Assembly: GCA_034420695.1 (NCBI GenBank)
Contig: DAOULB010000006.1
Span: forward strand, 1-64,000
Length of the DNA stretch: 64,000 nt
Direction: 5' to 3'
DNA from: Io17-Chloro-G2 sp034420695
GTDB lineage: Bacteria; Chloroflexota; Dehalococcoidia; Lucifugimonadales; UBA3495
Shown: piece by piece, positions 33,515 through 41,537 of the stretch
Position numbering within the stretch: the stretch's first letter is position 1
Layout of the letters: every line of letters begins with the position of its first letter
Position numbers and translations under genes: made by a program
Notes under the pieces: generated by a model
Seen by the model: only the letters and a program-made list of their open reading frames with translations
Databases searched by the model: none
What the model was told of the DNA's origin: nothing

Positions 33515-35038
33515 CTACTCCCCCACCTGCCGGCCCGGCATGGACTGCTCCGCCAAGGCCAGCGCTTCCTCTCGAGTGTGAATCTTCCCGGAGGCTTGGG
33601 CTTCTACTAAAGTTTCCAATATTTCACCGACCGCAGGCCCCGGCCCCATGGCCAAGTGCTTCATCACGTCGTGGCCGGTGACCAACCGGTCGGGGCCGGA
33701 AGCCTTGGGTTGTTGCTTCCCGCCCTCCAAAATGCACCCAATCATTCTAGCATGGGCTGACCAGTGCTCCAGTGTCAAATTGGGGCCCTTGGCCGCCAAG
33801 TAGTCGGCCAAGGCAAGGAACAGGGTGTCTACCGCCGCCTCGCCAACGTCGCGGTAATAGCGGTAAATTGCCTTGGGCGTGGGGATTTCGGTTCCCTTGC
33901 TCATGTTCGATGGTCTTAAATGGTGCTCCACCATTCTTGCCACCAAGCCAATGGCCCGGCTCCCCAGCCGCAACTGCCTCAGCCGCTGCTGGGCCACGGA
34001 AGCGCCAAGCTCCGAGTGGCCCAAGAACCGGGTGCGCCCATTCTCATCCACCGCCTTGGTCTGGGGCTTGGCAATGTCGTGGAACAGTGCTCCAAGCTTC
34101 AAAATGGTGCGGCGGGAATGACCGTCTCCGATGCTCTCCCCGAAGTAGCCGTCGGCCTCCGGTGTCCAGGGCGCCAGCATGAAAACCGGCGAGTTCTGGT
34201 GCCCCAGGGTGATGCGCTCTGCCGCCTCCACGCAGTGAAGGGTATGCCCCCAAACATCCCAGTAATGGACCACCGGCTGTTCCACTCCCTTGGTGGCTTC
34301 CAGCTCCGGGATGACCCGGCACAGCAGCCCCAAGCGGTCCAGGATGTCCAGGTAGCCCTTGGTATTGGCCATCGCGAAAATGGCCATAAGTTCGTCCCTT
34401 ACCCGCTCCGGTGAGACCTGTTCCACCCGGTGCGCTTCGGAGCGGACCAGTTGCGACGTGTCCGGATTCAGGGCAAAACCAAGCTGCGAGCAAAGCCGCA
34501 CCGACCGCAGCAGCCTCCCCGGGTCCGATTGAAAGACCGAAGGGGAGACTGCCCGTACCCGCTTTTGCAACAGGTCGGTCTGCCCCCCATACGGGTCAAT
34601 CACCCGGGATGGCCAGTCAGCTGTGCCCATGTCCTTCAAATCCAGGGCCATGGCGTCAATGGTGAAGTCGCGGCGGGCCAGGTCCTCTTCTATGGGTCCG
34701 GAGAACCCGGTTACGTCAATGACCCAAGACCGGCCGTCGTCCCCATTAACTCGTCCGGGGACAACAATTCGATAGATGCCGCGAGAAGGGTCGAGGGGCG
34801 CCAGGGAGCCGCCCAAGTCCGCAGCCAAGCCCCTGGCTATTCCGTTCGAATCGCCTTGTACGGCGATATCCACGTCGCCGCCATGGATTCTTGAGCCATG
34901 GATTCTTGAAGAAGGGAGAAAAGCGTCCCGGACACAGCCGCCCACCAAGAAGGCCGGGGTGCCGGTAGCAGAAAGCAGACTGCCAACCCGGTCAAGGACC
35001 GGGGAGCCCGGCCCAATGCCGTGTCTTTCCAGCGCCAT
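33515..35038 (-). CDS. CCA tRNA nucleotidyltransferase / poly(A) polymerase family, HD domain
   Basis: The 507-residue protein has the class II nucleotidyltransferase motif FLVGGCVRDAF with DVDIAV (about 31-60), the EEDLARRDFTIDAMALDL segment, the RNA-binding DPGRLLRSVRLCSQLGFAL region, and a central HD domain (ALFHDIAKP, GHSELGA, MVEHHLRP). It most likely adds or repairs the CCA end of tRNAs; poly(A) polymerase cannot be excluded from sequence. A 15-bp tandem duplication (34881-34910) doubles the peptide SRIHG just before the catalytic DVD. Confidence 0.92.
   Translation of the reverse strand: MALERHGIGPGSPVLDRVGSLLSATGTPAFLVGGCVRDAFLPSSRIHGSRIHGGDVDIAVQGDSNGIARGLAADLGGSLAPLDPSRGIYRIVVPGRVNGDDGRSWVIDVTGFSGPIEEDLARRDFTIDAMALDLKDMGTADWPSRVIDPYGGQTDLLQKRVRAVSPSVFQSDPGRLLRSVRLCSQLGFALNPDTSQLVRSEAHRVEQVSPERVRDELMAIFAMANTKGYLDILDRLGLLCRVIPELEATKGVEQPVVHYWDVWGHTLHCVEAAERITLGHQNSPVFMLAPWTPEADGYFGESIGDGHSRRTILKLGALFHDIAKPQTKAVDENGRTRFLGHSELGASVAQQRLRQLRLGSRAIGLVARMVEHHLRPSNMSKGTEIPTPKAIYRYYRDVGEAAVDTLFLALADYLAAKGPNLTLEHWSAHARMIGCILEGGKQQPKASGPDRLVTGHDVMKHLAMGPGPAVGEILETLVEAQASGKIHTREEALALAEQSMPGRQVGE
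34881..34910. repeat. in-frame 15-bp tandem duplication in the nucleotidyltransferase gene
   Basis: CCATGGATTCTTGAG (34881-34895) is followed directly by CCATGGATTCTTGAA (34896-34910), 14 of 15 identical. It adds exactly five codons in the loop between GGCVRD and the catalytic aspartates. Confidence 0.85.
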
Positions 35039-35066
35039 GACAGCCTAAGCCCTGACGGGCCTGGGC

Positions 35067-35687
35067 CTAGGCCCCGCTGCCCGGCTGGTCAACCGGGTCG
35101 GTTGCCTGAGAAGTGGCCTGAGAAGTGGCTTGATGAGATGTGTCCTGGGATCTGGCTTGGGAGGTGGACTGGGTTGCTTCTTCGGTTTCGTCCTCCTCCT
35201 CGTCGTCCTGGGGTTCGTCGGATATCTTCCACAGGCTGTCGGGAGAAACCAAGTGGTCAATGAACAGAACGCCGTTCAGGTGGTCCGTCTCATGCTCCAA
35301 GGCCTGTGCCAGCAGTTCTTCGGCGTTCAGGCGTATCACTTTGCCGTCCAGCCCCAGCGCCCTGGCCCTGACCTGGACCGAGCGTTTGACCATCCCGCGG
35401 TATCCGGGCAGGCTGAGGCACCCTTCCACCACCTCCCTCTCACCCTCCCTGCGGGTTATCTCGGGGTTCACCAGCACCAGTGGTTCGTCCATGTCCGGCG
35501 TCTGAATCACCACGACCTTCTGCAACGAACCCACTTGGTTGGCCGCCAGCCCCACGCCGTGGTGGCTGTGCATCGTATCCACCATGTCCGCTGCCAGCTT
35601 CTTCAGGCCGGGCAGGATCTTGCCGATCTTCTTGGCCTGGCGGCGCAGAATAGGGTCGGGAACTAGCCGCATGTTCAGAATCGCCAA
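35067..35687 (-). CDS. def: peptide deformylase with Gln/Ser/Thr-repeat tail
   Basis: PDF removes the formyl group from new proteins. All three motifs are present: GVGLAANQVG (45-54), EGCLSLPG with metal ligand Cys90, and HETDH with His132 and His136. The enzyme proper ends near residue 157. The remaining 50 residues are an acidic stretch followed by TSQA-type repeats, partly from a 12-bp tandem DNA repeat (35104-35127). The start is TTG at 35687 after AAAGGAG. First gene of the def-cca-secD-secF unit. Confidence 0.96.
   Translation of the reverse strand: MAILNMRLVPDPILRRQAKKIGKILPGLKKLAADMVDTMHSHHGVGLAANQVGSLQKVVVIQTPDMDEPLVLVNPEITRREGEREVVEGCLSLPGYRGMVKRSVQVRARALGLDGKVIRLNAEELLAQALEHETDHLNGVLFIDHLVSPDSLWKISDEPQDDEEEDETEEATQSTSQARSQDTSHQATSQATSQATDPVDQPGSGA
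35104..35127. repeat. 12-bp tandem repeat in the def tail
   Basis: GCCTGAGAAGTG occurs twice in exact tandem, with a degenerate third copy next to it. On the coding strand each unit encodes the peptide TSQA. Confidence 0.85.
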
Positions 35688-35810
35688 TTTGAGTCTCCTT
35701 TGTCCTTTGGCCTGCCTTCCACCGGTCTACGCGGAGACGACAAACGGTTGTGCGGCCAAAGGCTGGAATGCTCGATTTTGGAGTCGGTAGGACCGAATTT
35801 GGTTCCGGCC

Positions 35811-35840
35811 ATTATATTTGCGCCGCAAGAGGGGTGTAAA
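35811..35840 (-). promoter_or_regulatory. promoter of def-cca-secD-secF
   Basis: On the reverse strand TTTACA (35840-35835), 18 bp and a perfect TATAAT (35816-35811) lie between the priA stop and def. Transcription should start near 35804, with a 117-nt leader. Confidence 0.65.
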
Positions 35841-35846
35841 GGCAAC

Positions 35847-38273
35847 TCAGAGGACGTGGACCGGGTCTACGTCCACGATGCAACCGGGCCCGGGGTTCAC
35901 TCCCTCCATGAAGCGGTGGAGGTCCCGTCCCCGCAGCAGCAGATGCCAGCGATGGCGCCCCCTGAGCCGGGATGGTATGCCCGGCGCAGGGCCGATGACC
36001 TGAATGCTGGAAAGTCCTTGGTTGTCCACCTGCCTCCGGAACTCCCGGGCCGTTTCCACGGCGGCGCGCTGGCAGGCGCCTTGGTTGGTGTCCTGCCACA
36101 CCATGTGGACCAACTGGTTGAATGGAGGATTGCCCATCTGGCGCCGGTAGTTGATTTCCTGCTGGTAGAGCAGTCCGTAGTCCTGGCCGGCTGCGGCAGC
36201 TATGGCATAGTGGTCGGGACGGTAGGTCTGTATGACCACCCTTCCGGGATGGACTCCCCGGCCGGCCCGTCCAGCCACTTGGCAAAGCAGTCCGAAATTT
36301 CGCTCCCCGGCCCTGAAGTCCGGCAGGAAGAGCCCCACGTCGGCCAGTATCACCCCTACCAAGGTGACGTTGGGCACGTCCAGTCCCTTCGCAACCAACT
36401 GGGTGCCCACCAGGACCTGGGTCTGGCCGCTGCTGAACCGCTGCATGATTTCTTCCGGGCCGCTTCCCGTGCGGTTGGCGTCGGCGTCCCACCGCTCCAC
36501 CGAGGCCCCTGGGAACCGTTCCAAAACGGCGTCCACCACCCTCTGGGTGCCAATCCCCATTTGCCTGATGTGCTCACCTTCGCACTGCGGGCACCGGCGG
36601 GGGAACCGGGTGCGGCGGTTGCAGCGGTGGCAGAGCAAGCGGGAATTCAAGGAGTGATAAGTCAGTGAAACGCTGCATGAACGGCACACCGCCACGTAAC
36701 CGCAGTCCCGGCACTGCACGAAAGGGGCGCTGCCCCGGCGGTTAAGGAACAGGATAGTCTGCTGCCCTAAGCTGATGCGTTCCTCCATTGCCGCAGCTAG
36801 GGAACGGCTGAAAATGCTTCGGTTCCCCTCCTTGAGCTCCTCGCGCATGTCACAGACTTCCACTTGGGCAAGCCGTGAGCCGCCGGGGCTGCCCGGCCCC
36901 GGGATGCGCCGGGGCATTTCCAGCAGCCGGTGGTGGCCGTTCAAGGCTTGATGGTAGGTCTCAACGTCGGGGGTTGCGCTGCCCATCACCACCACCGCCC
37001 CGGTTAACTTGGACAGTTCCAAGGCAGCGGTCCGGGTGTGATAGAAGGGCTGGGACTCAACCTGCTTGTAGGTCCATTCGTGCTCTTCGTCGATTACCAC
37101 CATCCCCAGCCGCGGCACCGGGGCGAACAGGCAACTTCGTGGTCCAACAACCACGTCATAGACCCCGTCTCGAATTTCCCACCAGCGGTCGAACTTCTGC
37201 CGTTCCGTCAACCCGCTGTGCAGCACCGCCACCCTGCCAGGGAAGCGGGAGTTGACCCGGGCCAGGGTCTGGGGAGTCAGGGAAATTTCAGGCACCAAGA
37301 AAATAGCTTGGTCTCCCCGGTCCACCACCTTCTTTATGGCCCGCAGGTACACTTCGGTCTTGCCGCTGCCGGTCACCCCGTGCAGCAGAATGCTCCGGGG
37401 CGTTGATTCGAGGTGATGCAGCAGGTCGGTGATGCGTTCCAGGGCGTCATCCTGTTCCGGGGTCAAGAACAGCGGCTCCTCTTCCGGACCCGTCTCGGTG
37501 GCGGTGTTGGGTGATTCATGGCGGACCCAGTCCAAGGCCGCCACTCCCCGGTTCACCAGGCTCTGGCCTGTGCCCTGGCCAAATGTCTTGTTCGCCAGTG
37601 TCACGGGAAACCCGCCGTATTCCGTCGAAACCGCCTCGGCCAGCATCCGCTGGCGGCCGCTGAGCTCCTCCACGGCCCCAGCGTCCGGGGTCCCGGCCAA
37701 TCGGAGGTAACAATCGTATCTGGGGGAAATTCTCGGTCGGGGTATGTCCACCCGGCGTTCCACCAACCCCAGGTCAACCAGCTTGGTCAGCTCCCGTTCC
37801 CCCGACCGCCCCAAAAGGTCCAGGAATTGCTTCTCTTCCAAGCTGGGCTTCCCGGCCAGTTGTTCCAGCGCCTCCAGGCTCTGGGGACGCAGTCGCTCCG
37901 GTGCCTGTTTTTCTTTGGAGTCCTGATGAACTCGAGCGGAAATCCGGGAGCGAACGCGGCTCTCGAAGCCCGGCGGCAACATCAGGGCCAGTGATGCGAA
38001 CAGCGGACAGAGATAGTAGCTGCTCATCCAGCGGCCCAAGGCCAGATGGTGATGGTCAACGACCGGCGACGGCTCTACCGCGTCCAGCACGTCCCGGGTT
38101 TCCGGTACTTGCGGCGACTCGGACAACTCCATGACTATCCCTTGGAGCGTCCGGCGTCCAAATGGGACCCAGACCAATTGGCCGGGCTCTAAGGTCATTC
38201 GGGAGGGTATATGGTAGGAAAAGGTGCGGCCTGGGCTTACGGGAGCATCCACCGCCACTTCTGCGTAGTCCAT
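35847..38273 (-). CDS. priA: primosomal protein N' (replication restart helicase)
   Basis: PriA reloads the replisome at stalled forks. The 808-residue protein has an N-terminal DNA-binding region (PGRTFSYHIP, VWVPFGRRTLQGIV), a winged helix, the helicase Walker A LLHGVTGSGKTEVYL, DEEH box VVIDEEHEWTYK, a zinc-binding insert with CRDCGYVAVCRSC and CHRCNRRTRFPRRCPQCEGE, and helicase motifs V-VI (VLVGTQLVAKGLDVPNV, QVAGRAGRG). No good Shine-Dalgarno sequence precedes its ATG. It ends just before the def promoter. Confidence 0.97.
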   Translation of the reverse strand: MDYAEVAVDAPVSPGRTFSYHIPSRMTLEPGQLVWVPFGRRTLQGIVMELSESPQVPETRDVLDAVEPSPVVDHHHLALGRWMSSYYLCPLFASLALMLPPGFESRVRSRISARVHQDSKEKQAPERLRPQSLEALEQLAGKPSLEEKQFLDLLGRSGERELTKLVDLGLVERRVDIPRPRISPRYDCYLRLAGTPDAGAVEELSGRQRMLAEAVSTEYGGFPVTLANKTFGQGTGQSLVNRGVAALDWVRHESPNTATETGPEEEPLFLTPEQDDALERITDLLHHLESTPRSILLHGVTGSGKTEVYLRAIKKVVDRGDQAIFLVPEISLTPQTLARVNSRFPGRVAVLHSGLTERQKFDRWWEIRDGVYDVVVGPRSCLFAPVPRLGMVVIDEEHEWTYKQVESQPFYHTRTAALELSKLTGAVVVMGSATPDVETYHQALNGHHRLLEMPRRIPGPGSPGGSRLAQVEVCDMREELKEGNRSIFSRSLAAAMEERISLGQQTILFLNRRGSAPFVQCRDCGYVAVCRSCSVSLTYHSLNSRLLCHRCNRRTRFPRRCPQCEGEHIRQMGIGTQRVVDAVLERFPGASVERWDADANRTGSGPEEIMQRFSSGQTQVLVGTQLVAKGLDVPNVTLVGVILADVGLFLPDFRAGERNFGLLCQVAGRAGRGVHPGRVVIQTYRPDHYAIAAAAGQDYGLLYQQEINYRRQMGNPPFNQLVHMVWQDTNQGACQRAAVETAREFRRQVDNQGLSSIQVIGPAPGIPSRLRGRHRWHLLLRGRDLHRFMEGVNPGPGCIVDVDPVHVL

Positions 38274-38439
38274 GAGGTAAACGCCCGCAATGCGAAATCA
38301 GTGGCCTCGGGCAGCGCCAAACCCTTCCGCTGTCTGTGGGCTGCTGGCTCCTGTAATGCCTGGATTCAGGCTGGACTGCCCGGCTGGCGCCGGATAGCGG
38401 AATGGGCCCAATCGTAGAAACCGTAGAATAGGAAGGAAG

Positions 38440-38802
38440 CTAACCCCGGTTCCTGCGGGGAACGGTCTTTTCCTTGATGCGCGCCGCCCTGCCTTGGAGC
38501 CCCCGGAGGTAGTAGAGCTTGGCCCGCCGCACCGAACCGCGGCGGGTCACTTCCAAGGACTCGATCAGTGGGGAATAAAGCGGGAAGATGCGCTCTATGC
38601 CTATCCCCCCGGAGATTCGGCGGACGGTGAAGTTGGCAGCAGGCCCATTGCCGTTCTGCAGCCGGATAACCACTCCTTGGAAGGCTTGAATCCGCTCGCG
38701 TTCCCCTTCCCTGATTCGGAAGTTCACTTTTACGCTGTCGCCGGGCCCGAATGCCGGGATTTCCGGGTTTGAATCGGTCTTCAATAGCTGGGTTGCATCC
38801 AT
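38440..38802 (-). CDS. rplS: 50S ribosomal protein L19
   Basis: The 120-residue protein contains FGPGDSVKVNFRIREGERER, IQAFQGVVIRLQNGNG, RRISGGIGIERIFPLYSPLI and RRAKLYYLRGLQGRAARIKE, the complete L19 pattern. It lies at the 30S-50S interface. ATG at 38802 (MDATQLLKTD) is used; the frame extends upstream into the tRNA gene but that part is not homologous. The usual partner trmD is absent next to it. Confidence 0.96.
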   Translation of the reverse strand: MDATQLLKTDSNPEIPAFGPGDSVKVNFRIREGERERIQAFQGVVIRLQNGNGPAANFTVRRISGGIGIERIFPLYSPLIESLEVTRRGSVRRAKLYYLRGLQGRAARIKEKTVPRRNRG

Positions 38803-38862
38803 AAAAGGCAGCCTGCTTCTTTCAGTTATCTGGTTTGGAGGCGCGATGCGGTTTTCAACCGG

Positions 38863-38939
38863 TGGTGGGCGGTAGTGGACTCGAACCACTGACCTCTTGC
38901 GTGTCGAGCAAGTACTCTAACCAACTGAGCTAACCGCCC
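38863..38939 (-). tRNA. tRNA-Val (anticodon GAC), CCA encoded
   Basis: The reverse strand folds as a full cloverleaf: acceptor GGGCGGT/ACCGCCC, D stem GCTC/GAGT, anticodon stem CTTGC/GCAAG with loop TCGACAC, T stem AGTGG/CCACT with loop TTCGAGT, discriminator A and an encoded CCA end. The anticodon GAC reads valine codons GUC and GUU. Position 33 reads C instead of the nearly universal U. It lies 60 bp upstream of rplS on the same strand. Confidence 0.93.
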
Positions 38940-38959
38940 GGGCGCCGTTGGTGAAATCT

Positions 38960-38989
38960 AGTCTATCAAGGCGTCAACCGGCGGGTCAA
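38960..38989 (-). promoter_or_regulatory. candidate promoter of tRNA-Val and rplS
   Basis: On the reverse strand TTGACC (38989-38984), 18 bp and TAGACT (38965-38960) precede the tRNA by about 20 bp. It could serve both the tRNA and L19. Confidence 0.45.
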
Positions 38990-39107
38990 CTGATGCGAAG
39001 GCTTCTCTCGGCAGGGTCGCGCGTCCCATCGCCGCCGAATCCAACCACGAACAAGCCTGCGCCGGCCCACAAAGTCGATGTAGCACAGGGTGCCTTGAGA
39101 GGAAGGC

Positions 39108-40616
39108 CTAACCCCTGGACAGTCTCCGGGAAAGTGAAAGCTTGGGAATCCTTGCCAGTACAAACACCACGCCGCCCAAGGCAGCCACGCTGGCCCCTAT
39201 TCGAAATACGTCTTGGAAAGCCAGGACGAAGGACCGGGTCTCCAGTGCTCTTTCGCCGAGACCCTCGGAGGCGAGTTTAGCCAAGTGATGGTCCTGGCTG
39301 AATGCTAGCACGCCCCCCAGGACGGCTATGGAAAACACTGTTCCGCTGGCTTGGGCCAAGGAAAGGGCGGCCGAACCGGTGCCCATTCGTTCTCTGGGCA
39401 CGCTCCTCATCATCAGGGCATAGGCGGCCGATTGAAACAGGCCCAAGCCGGATCCCACCACTGCCATGCCCAGAGCCACTCGCAACAGGCTGGTCTCCTG
39501 GTCGCAAAGGCTCACGAAAAACAGCCCGCCAGTCAGCACAGCCAGCCCCGTCACGCCCACTGTACCCATTTCCATACGGTCACACACCCATCCCCCTATC
39601 CAGGACAGGCCGGTATAAAAGAAAGCCATGGTTGCCAGCATCAGACCCAGGGTCCCGGCCCCTTTGGCCAAGCCAATGTCGATAAAGAACGGAAAGGCAA
39701 ACCACACCACGAACACGCCGAAATGGGCCAGGAACATGCTGCTGCAGGAGACCATGAACCCCCGGTTCCTGAGTAGTTGTTCCGGCAGCACCGGCCAGCG
39801 GGCCCGGCGCTCCGAATTCCAGAACCCCCAGACCAGGATTGGAGAAAGGAACAGCAGGGTCAAAACCACCGAGTAAGTCCAGCCTTCCGAACGGCCCAAG
39901 CGCAGGCCGATAACCAGGCAGACCAAGGCGCCCATCAGGGTTGCGGCTCCAAGCGCGTCAAATGGATGGCTATCCGAGTCTTGGTCTGCCGCGCCGCCCC
40001 GGCGGGTTAGACTGGGAACGGACATGAACTTCACTGCTAGGAGCAGGGCGGCCAGCGCAAATGGCACCCGGCCCATGAATACTGCCTCCCAGCCGAGCAA
40101 ATTCACCAATGCCCCGGCCCCCAGGGTTCCCGCCATCATTCCTAGGGCTTGGCTGGCGGTGGCGAAACCCATGGCCAAGCCGCTCCGGTCCATCGGGAAA
40201 ACCCTGGCTGCCAGCGCCGGGGACACCGCAAAGAAGGACCCGGTGCCCAACCCCTGCAGCACCCGGAACCCAACCACCGTTTCAAGGTTCGGCGACAGGG
40301 CTATGGCGAAGACGGCCGCCAAGTAGCATACGGCTCCGAAGATGAACACCCGGCGCAGGCCAAACTGGTCGGCAAAGCTGCCGGCTCCCATAACCAGCCC
40401 GGCCCGGGTCGCAATGAAGGCGATAATGACCCACTGCACGCTCTGTGGGTCGACCTCCAGGCCCCGGGCGATAGCGGGCATTGCCACGTTGACCGAGATG
40501 TCCAGCGCCGCCAGGAACATCCCCAGGCCCGCCGCGGCGGCCACCAGACGTTCGCTCCAAGTCGGTAATACCGAGGCGGCGTAGGGGTTCAGCAACCTGC
40601 GGGCCGAAGAACGCAT
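39108..40616 (-). CDS. MFS transporter, DHA2-like drug exporter
   Basis: The 502-residue membrane protein has about 14 helices. LAALDISVNVAMPAIARGLE is the DHA2-type motif of the first helix, with WVIIAFIATRAGLVMGAGSF, the loop motif ADQFGLRRVFIFG and the motif C-like GSFFAVSPALAARVFP region. Such proteins export drugs or small metabolites using the proton gradient. The substrate is unknown. About 115-180 bp upstream, on the same strand, lies a promoter immediately followed by an intrinsic terminator, which could be an attenuator for this gene. Confidence 0.9.
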   Translation of the reverse strand: MRSSARRLLNPYAASVLPTWSERLVAAAAGLGMFLAALDISVNVAMPAIARGLEVDPQSVQWVIIAFIATRAGLVMGAGSFADQFGLRRVFIFGAVCYLAAVFAIALSPNLETVVGFRVLQGLGTGSFFAVSPALAARVFPMDRSGLAMGFATASQALGMMAGTLGAGALVNLLGWEAVFMGRVPFALAALLLAVKFMSVPSLTRRGGAADQDSDSHPFDALGAATLMGALVCLVIGLRLGRSEGWTYSVVLTLLFLSPILVWGFWNSERRARWPVLPEQLLRNRGFMVSCSSMFLAHFGVFVVWFAFPFFIDIGLAKGAGTLGLMLATMAFFYTGLSWIGGWVCDRMEMGTVGVTGLAVLTGGLFFVSLCDQETSLLRVALGMAVVGSGLGLFQSAAYALMMRSVPRERMGTGSAALSLAQASGTVFSIAVLGGVLAFSQDHHLAKLASEGLGERALETRSFVLAFQDVFRIGASVAALGGVVFVLARIPKLSLSRRLSRG

Positions 40617-40716
40617 GTTGACGATTTTACGCCCCCGGGCAAGTGAGCCAGCTATGAACCCCGGAGCAGGGTTCGCCTCTTCGGACCCGGTTGGGGAAGC
40701 AGGAGGCTGAGTAGGC

Positions 40717-40722
40717 TATAAT
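40717..40722 (+). promoter_or_regulatory. possible -10 element upstream of the Abi gene
   Basis: A perfect TATAAT is present, with TTGGGG 20 bp upstream (40691-40696), which is wider than ideal. A rightward transcript would pass through the hairpin at 40743-40789 before reaching the GTG at 40832. Confidence 0.3.
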
Positions 40723-40730
40723 AAGGCCGC

Positions 40731-40789
40731 AAAAAAGAAAAACCCCGGCGTCATCACCGGTATGAAAACCGGGAGAGGACGACCCGGGG
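40731..40789 (-). terminator. long GC hairpin with T-tract, leftward intrinsic terminator
   Basis: On the reverse strand CCCCGG pairs with CCGGGG (40789-40784 with 40748-40743), GTC-containing CGTC pairs with GACG and CCGGT pairs with ACCGG around a 6-nt loop; small internal loops separate the three helices. It is followed by TTTTTCTTTTTT (40742-40731). A promoter reading into it starts transcription only about 6 nt earlier, so the whole product would be about 65 nt. Confidence 0.7.
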
Positions 40790-40801
40790 ACTGCATGAAC
40801 T

Positions 40802-40831
40802 ATTGTATCAAATCACAAAGCAGATGTTCAA
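40802..40831 (-). promoter_or_regulatory. leftward promoter directly before the terminator hairpin
   Basis: On the reverse strand TTGAAC (40831-40826), 18 bp and TACAAT (40807-40802) put the transcription start near 40795, just ahead of the hairpin at 40789-40743. The -35 touches the GTG start of the divergent Abi gene. Confidence 0.5.
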
Positions 40832-41503
40832 GTGGACCTGAAACGTCTATGTGAAGCCATATCAGAACCTAGGATCGAACCGTATCGACAAGAGCCTAGT
40901 GCCAGCGATTCACTGGCATGCGGAATATACGCATGGAACATTGCAGTATGCGAGAGTCTCTATCCAGCATTAAACTGTCTGGAGATTGTACTGCGGAACA
41001 GCATCCATCAGTCCGCTTTGTCCGCTATTGGGGATGAATTCTGGTTTGATGGCCTCTCGTTGAAGAAGTCCAGAGATTCCGTAAACCGGGCGCGGAAGGA
41101 TTTGGAAGCAGTGCACTCGGAGATGCAGATATCGGCGGGGGATATAGTGGCGAGGCTCAGTTTTGGGTTCTGGGCCGGATTGTTCGATAGCCAATATGAG
41201 CAAGAGCTTTGGCCAATGTTGATTAGGCCTGTATTTCCCAATCTTCCCCGAAAAACTCGCACACGGAGTCTCTTGGCAGGACGCCTCCATAATATCCGGT
41301 TGCTGAGGAATCGGATATTCCATCATGAACCCATATGGAATAGAGATAATCTTGACAAGCAGCACGGGCAGATTCTGGACACAATTGGCTGGGTTAGCTC
41401 AGACATGAGAGACTTTGTCCAGATTCTAGACCGTTTCCCGCAAACGTATGCCAGAGGAGCTAAGGAATACGAACGTAATCTCCTCGGAAGCATTCAGACC
41501 TAA
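40832..41503 (+). CDS. Abi-family protein with HEPN RNase motif
   Basis: The 223-residue protein resembles phage-abortive-infection proteins of the Abi/HEPN class: a helical N-terminal half with YAWNIAVCESLYPALNCLEI and VLRNSIHQSAL, then LRNRIFHHEPIW containing an RxxxxH motif (Arg159 to His164/His165), the usual HEPN RNase active site. It probably degrades RNA in infected or stressed cells. Start GTG at 40832 is weakly supported (no clear Shine-Dalgarno). Base composition is clearly less GC-rich than its neighbours, suggesting transfer. acs follows 34 bp later. Confidence 0.8.
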   Translation: MDLKRLCEAISEPRIEPYRQEPSASDSLACGIYAWNIAVCESLYPALNCLEIVLRNSIHQSALSAIGDEFWFDGLSLKKSRDSVNRARKDLEAVHSEMQISAGDIVARLSFGFWAGLFDSQYEQELWPMLIRPVFPNLPRKTRTRSLLAGRLHNIRLLRNRIFHHEPIWNRDNLDKQHGQILDTIGWVSSDMRDFVQILDRFPQTYARGAKEYERNLLGSIQT

Positions 41504-41537
41504 GAGATGAGCCAGAATCCTGCCAGGAGGATAGCCA

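Noticed and set aside
40731..40789. ykkC/guanidine-type riboswitch upstream of the Abi or MFS gene
   Set aside because: A CCGGGAGAGG-like word is present, but the conserved ykkC helices and ACGR loops are not; the element is better described as a hairpin terminator.
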